From the NCBI GenBank assembly GCA_905234605.1, contig CAJOIE010000002.1:62001-126000 (forward strand): a DNA stretch of 64,000 bases. Direction: 5' to 3'. The notes under the pieces were generated by a model, which was given only the letters and a program-made list of their open reading frames with translations, made no database searches and was not told the DNA's origin. Below, piece after piece: positions 61,454 through 64,000 of this stretch. Every line of letters starts with the position of its first letter. Position 1 is the stretch's first letter. This DNA is from an uncultured Bacteroidaceae bacterium (lineage in GTDB: Bacteria; Bacteroidota; Bacteroidia; Bacteroidales; Bacteroidaceae). A program made the translations under genes and the position numbers.

Positions 61454-62998
61454 TCAGAGGCTGGGTGTCGGGTTATCGCCATCGCCCGGGGTGTCGCCGG
61501 TGGTGGTGAAGGTAGTCTCCGGCGAGTAGGCTATGCCGTTGGCGTTGCGGGCGTAGGCACGCACGTGATAGGTGGTGCCGGAGCGCAGCACGCCGCTGAG
61601 CGTGGTGCCTATGGTGGCGGCATAGCTGTCGGCATCCACCGCCACGGGCACCACGGTGTCGCTCACCGTGGGTGCGGCAGAGGTGGAATAGCAGAAGCCG
61701 GCCTCCGTCACGGCCAGCGGACTGGTATAGCTGGAGGAGAGGGTGGCGTCATAGCGTGCCACGGCAGAGGCCACGGGCGTGGTGGGCGACGGTGGTGTGG
61801 CACCCACCTGTGTGATGGTGCAGGTGGCTGTCTTGCCCGACTCGGAGGTGGCTGTGAGCACCACCGTGCGCGCACTGCCCGACGTGTTGTCCTGCAGTGT
61901 CACGGTGACGGGTATGCGGCTCTCCTGGGTGTCTCCCAGGCCCTGGTCGGGAGTGAAGCTGAACCAGTCGGCCTGCACGCTCGATGTGATGTTCCACTTG
62001 GCATTGCCCACGACGGCAAAGGTGTGCATGCCTGCGCGCGCCGGCAGGTCGGCAAGAGTGGTGGGCTCTATGGAGATGACCACCGTGCGCCCCACCTGCG
62101 ACACCTCGACGGTGACGGTGTGTGTGGTGTAGACTGCGTCTTGGATGGTGAGAGTGGCCGCGCGTGCTATCTCCGAGACGGCAGCCGCCACGTTGAGACT
62201 TACTTCCTGCGTGCCGGCACCCTGAGTGGCTGAGGGCGTAATCCAGGCCGGAATGTTGGTGATAGTCCATGTGGAATTGCTTGTCAGCGTGAAGTGGTAG
62301 GTGTCGGCACCCTCGTCGGCCGAGATGCTGGCCGGACTCACACTGAGCACCACCTCATGGGCTGCCTGGCTGACGGCTATGGTCTGCTGCTTCTCGCCCT
62401 TCTCGCCGGCTATTGTCAGCGTGGCCGAGCGTTCCTGCTCGTCGGGGTTGGCTGCCACCGTGATGGTGAGCTCCGCATTGCCCTGCCCCGACGTGGCCGA
62501 GAGTGTTATCCAGTCGGGCTGTCCCGTGATGCTCCAGCGCGTGTTGCTGGTGAGGGTCAGAGTGTATGTCAGGCCGGCCTCGGGAACGGCGAGCGTGCGG
62601 TCGGCTTCGGGCACGCCCACGGTCTCGCCGGCCACCAGCTGCGTCACATTGACCTTGCGTGCCACGCCGTCGGCCGAGGTGATGGTGACCACGCACGAGC
62701 GGGTCTCAAGGGCTGAAGGGTTGACGCCCGTGGTGATGGTGATCTGGGCGTTGCCCGAGCCTTGCGGAGTGCCCACGGAGGCCCACGAGGCACTGCTCAC
62801 TGCCGTCCAGCTGGTGTTGCTGCTCACGCTAATCTCCCCCGAGGATTTGTCACCCTCGATGGTGATGTCCTTGGCATCGAGATAGTCGGCCGAGGCAACT
62901 ACTTCTGAGAGGTCGCTGTTGTCGCCGCCGCATGAGCTCATGGCGAAGAGGGCTGCCACAAGGCCGGCACCGACGAGGTATCGGTATGTCCTGTTCAT
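61454..62998 (-). CDS. BACON-domain lipoprotein with C-terminal Fn3-like domain
   Basis: This encodes 514 residues. The lipobox is FAMSSC followed by GGDNSD. Four BACON-type beta domains span about 40-405, each with the pattern SNTSWTAVSSASWASVGTPQ or SNTRWSITGQPDWITLSATS. The last about 100 residues (YTSPLAVTEAGFCYST, then GTTYHVRAYARNANGIAYSP) are an Fn3-like module common at the ends of Bacteroidales lipoproteins. BACON domains bind glycans or act as spacers in carbohydrate-active and mucin-associated proteins. It is 35 bp upstream of the giant gene with no promoter in between, and has its own promoter at 63046, so both form one transcript. Confidence 0.9.
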   Translation of the reverse strand: MNRTYRYLVGAGLVAALFAMSSCGGDNSDLSEVVASADYLDAKDITIEGDKSSGEISVSSNTSWTAVSSASWASVGTPQGSGNAQITITTGVNPSALETRSCVVTITSADGVARKVNVTQLVAGETVGVPEADRTLAVPEAGLTYTLTLTSNTRWSITGQPDWITLSATSGQGNAELTITVAANPDEQERSATLTIAGEKGEKQQTIAVSQAAHEVVLSVSPASISADEGADTYHFTLTSNSTWTITNIPAWITPSATQGAGTQEVSLNVAAAVSEIARAATLTIQDAVYTTHTVTVEVSQVGRTVVISIEPTTLADLPARAGMHTFAVVGNAKWNITSSVQADWFSFTPDQGLGDTQESRIPVTVTLQDNTSGSARTVVLTATSESGKTATCTITQVGATPPSPTTPVASAVARYDATLSSSYTSPLAVTEAGFCYSTSAAPTVSDTVVPVAVDADSYAATIGTTLSGVLRSGTTYHVRAYARNANGIAYSPETTFTTTGDTPGDGDNPTPSL

Positions 62999-63045
62999 AT
63001 TGGGAAGGGATTTTCGTGCTTAATGGGATGCATACACTCTGCTGG

Positions 63046-63053
63046 CAAATATA
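63046..63053 (-). promoter_or_regulatory. -7 promoter element (TATATTTG) for the BACON-giant operon
   Basis: This perfect match predicts a leader of about 43 nt. It is the only match seen for the following 15.7 kb of minus-strand coding sequence. Confidence 0.6.
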
Positions 63054-63145
63054 GTCAAATCCGCTATCTACCATATATTTACGATGCAAAATCATCATTT
63101 TTCCCTTGCATGAGGCACAACAGCAGGTGACCACCCTATGCAAAT

Positions 63146-63250
63146 CACCCTGCACGGTCACGCCAATGACCATGCAGGGTGGTACGAGCACACCATGCAG
63201 GGTATGCGGCATGCAGGGTGCAGGGTGTACAGAAAGAGGGTGCAGGGTGC
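63146..63250. repeat. TGCA-phased intergenic repeat array 6 (3' of the PAP2 gene)
   Basis: TGCA centres lie at 63151, 63173, 63196, 63219 and 63241 (spacing 22, 23, 23 and 22), with an extra overlapping copy at 63212. The arms 63146-63160 and 63167-63181 form a 15-bp hairpin with one mismatch. It abuts the PAP2 stop codon (63252) and lies 93 bp upstream of the BACON-giant promoter, so it would separate two minus-strand transcripts. Confidence 0.83.
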
Positions 63251-63251
63251 C

Positions 63252-63881
63252 TCACGACAGCATGATGCCTGCGAAACCGAGCACGGCACCTGCCACGCTG
63301 CCGGCCACCACCTGCATGAGCGAGTGCTGGCGCAGGAGCATGCGGCTCGTGCCGACCAGGCCGGCAATGAGGATGCACAGCGAGAGCCACCACAGGGGGT
63401 TGAAGCCGAAGATGAGGCTGTAGGCCATCAGCGCGCCCACCACGCCGCCGGCTCCGGCTGCATGCAGGGAAATCTTCCACCACAGGTTGATGAAGGCACA
63501 AGTGGCCTGGATGAGCAGCGAGCCCACGATGATGCCGCGCATGTAGTGGGGCAGGTGCAGGCGCGTGAGCAGGTGCAGCGTGAAAGCGTAGTAGAGGATG
63601 TATACCAGATAGGGGAAGAAGCGGTTCTGCCGCAGACGCAGCAGGTGGCGCTCCATACGGTTGGCACGACGCCAGAAACGCACCGTCAGGCGCGGCAGCA
63701 CTATGGTGCCGAGGGCTACCAGCGAAAGCACAAAGACCTTGAACTGCCACGGCAGCAGCGACAGGTAGGTGAACGCGAACAGTGCCACGAACCCCACCAC
63801 GGGGAAGAACTCGGGGCGGAACACACTCGACAGCCAGCGTGCCAGACGCAGCTGGCTCACCGCAGCACGGCTATGCAACAT
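63252..63881 (-). CDS. PAP2-superfamily-like integral membrane protein
   Basis: This encodes 209 residues from the ATG at 63881. Longer frames to 63959 cross the -7 element and were rejected. Five or six membrane helices are predicted, including PVVGFVALFAFTYLSLLPW and WWLSLCILIAGLVG. The PAP2 motifs are recognisable but altered: KISLHAAGAGGVVG stands where PSGH-type sequence is expected, and SRMLLRQHSLMQVVAG gives SR-x5-H-x3-Q in place of a final Asp. That variant occurs in a Bacteroidetes subgroup as I recall it, so lipid phosphatase activity is possible but unproven. Substrates could be lipid A or undecaprenyl phosphates. It is monocistronic and ends at array 6. Confidence 0.75.
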   Translation of the reverse strand: MLHSRAAVSQLRLARWLSSVFRPEFFPVVGFVALFAFTYLSLLPWQFKVFVLSLVALGTIVLPRLTVRFWRRANRMERHLLRLRQNRFFPYLVYILYYAFTLHLLTRLHLPHYMRGIIVGSLLIQATCAFINLWWKISLHAAGAGGVVGALMAYSLIFGFNPLWWLSLCILIAGLVGTSRMLLRQHSLMQVVAGSVAGAVLGFAGIMLS

Positions 63882-63927
63882 GGTCGACTTCACTACCGGA
63901 ACAGGGTTGCTTTTTGATTTCTCGCGG

Positions 63928-63935
63928 CAAATGTA
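63928..63935 (-). promoter_or_regulatory. -7 promoter element (TACATTTG) for the PAP2-like gene
   Basis: This perfect match predicts a start near 63923 and about 42 nt of leader before the ATG at 63881. The remaining 63936-64000 shows no feature. Confidence 0.6.
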
Positions 63936-64000
63936 GTCTTTTCCCGCCAACATGCACACTCACTGACAGACAACCGTGCATTTGCCGACGGCAGAGCGTG

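Noticed and set aside
2430-63250. Intergenic repeats as CRISPR arrays
   Set aside because: Units have no unique spacers of constant length, the repeat is only about 12 bp, units occur in both orientations, and no cas gene is present.

Overview
The window looks like chromosomal DNA of a G+C-rich member of the Bacteroidales, most like Prevotellaceae and relatives. The lineage evidence is TonB-dependent and CarboxypepD-reg outer-membrane barrels, BACON and MBG modules, BspA-type leucine-rich repeats, C-termini that resemble degenerate type IX sorting signals, a TamB-TamL pair, DUF4625 and DUF5683 proteins, a virtual absence of Shine-Dalgarno sequences, and promoters with the Bacteroidetes -7 element TAnnTTTG. 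No species can be named from the sequence. I see no phage, insertion sequence, CRISPR array, rRNA or clear pseudogene.

Layout. 1-1.6 kb: an incomplete GH127/146-like arabinofuranosidase and a small exported protein (minus strand). 1.7-2.4 kb: a nitroreductase. 9.2-2.6 kb (minus): alaS, a voltage-gated-type cation channel, a Cys/His-rich membrane peptide, a TonB-dependent receptor and a DUF4625 lipoprotein, packed as one probable operon. 9.3-12.2 kb: a GH2 glycosidase and a MerR-type regulator. 18.7-12.5 kb (minus): parA, parB, DUF5683, an MltD-like transglycosylase and a bifunctional (p)ppGpp enzyme in one operon. 18.8-20.4 kb: tadA and an outer-membrane protein. 33-20.6 kb (minus): envelope and surface genes (CHASE2 protein, MBG-repeat protein, OmpA, a 1094-residue coiled-coil lipoprotein, a Gly-tailed outer-membrane barrel). 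36.4-33.1 kb (minus): rsfS-ftsH-cdsA. 36.6 kb: tRNA-Gln. 37-44.9 kb: birA, tamB, tamL. 47.1-45.1 kb (minus): a GH13 amylase. 63-47.2 kb (minus): a BACON lipoprotein followed by a giant 4723-codon LRR/chitobiase-C-domain surface protein. 63.9-63.2 kb (minus): a PAP2-like membrane protein.

How the genes fit together. Much of the window concerns building and decorating the cell envelope: TamB/TamL lipid or outer-membrane-protein transport, phospholipid synthesis (CdsA), envelope proteolysis (FtsH), peptidoglycan turnover (MltD), OmpA anchoring, surface adhesins and glycosidases. Housekeeping genes (alaS, tadA, tRNA-Gln, rsfS, par, rsh) lie in the same operons.

The most unusual signal is non-coding. 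Six intergenic arrays of a 12-bp near-palindrome (ideal form ACCCTGCAGGGT) have TGCA centres at a 22-23 bp pitch, close to two helical turns, and fold into long hairpins. All four convergent gene junctions carry one. The other two arrays lie in the birA leader region and just 3' of the PAP2 gene. I do not recognise this repeat family; bidirectional termination or insulation, or a phased protein-binding array, are the leading explanations.
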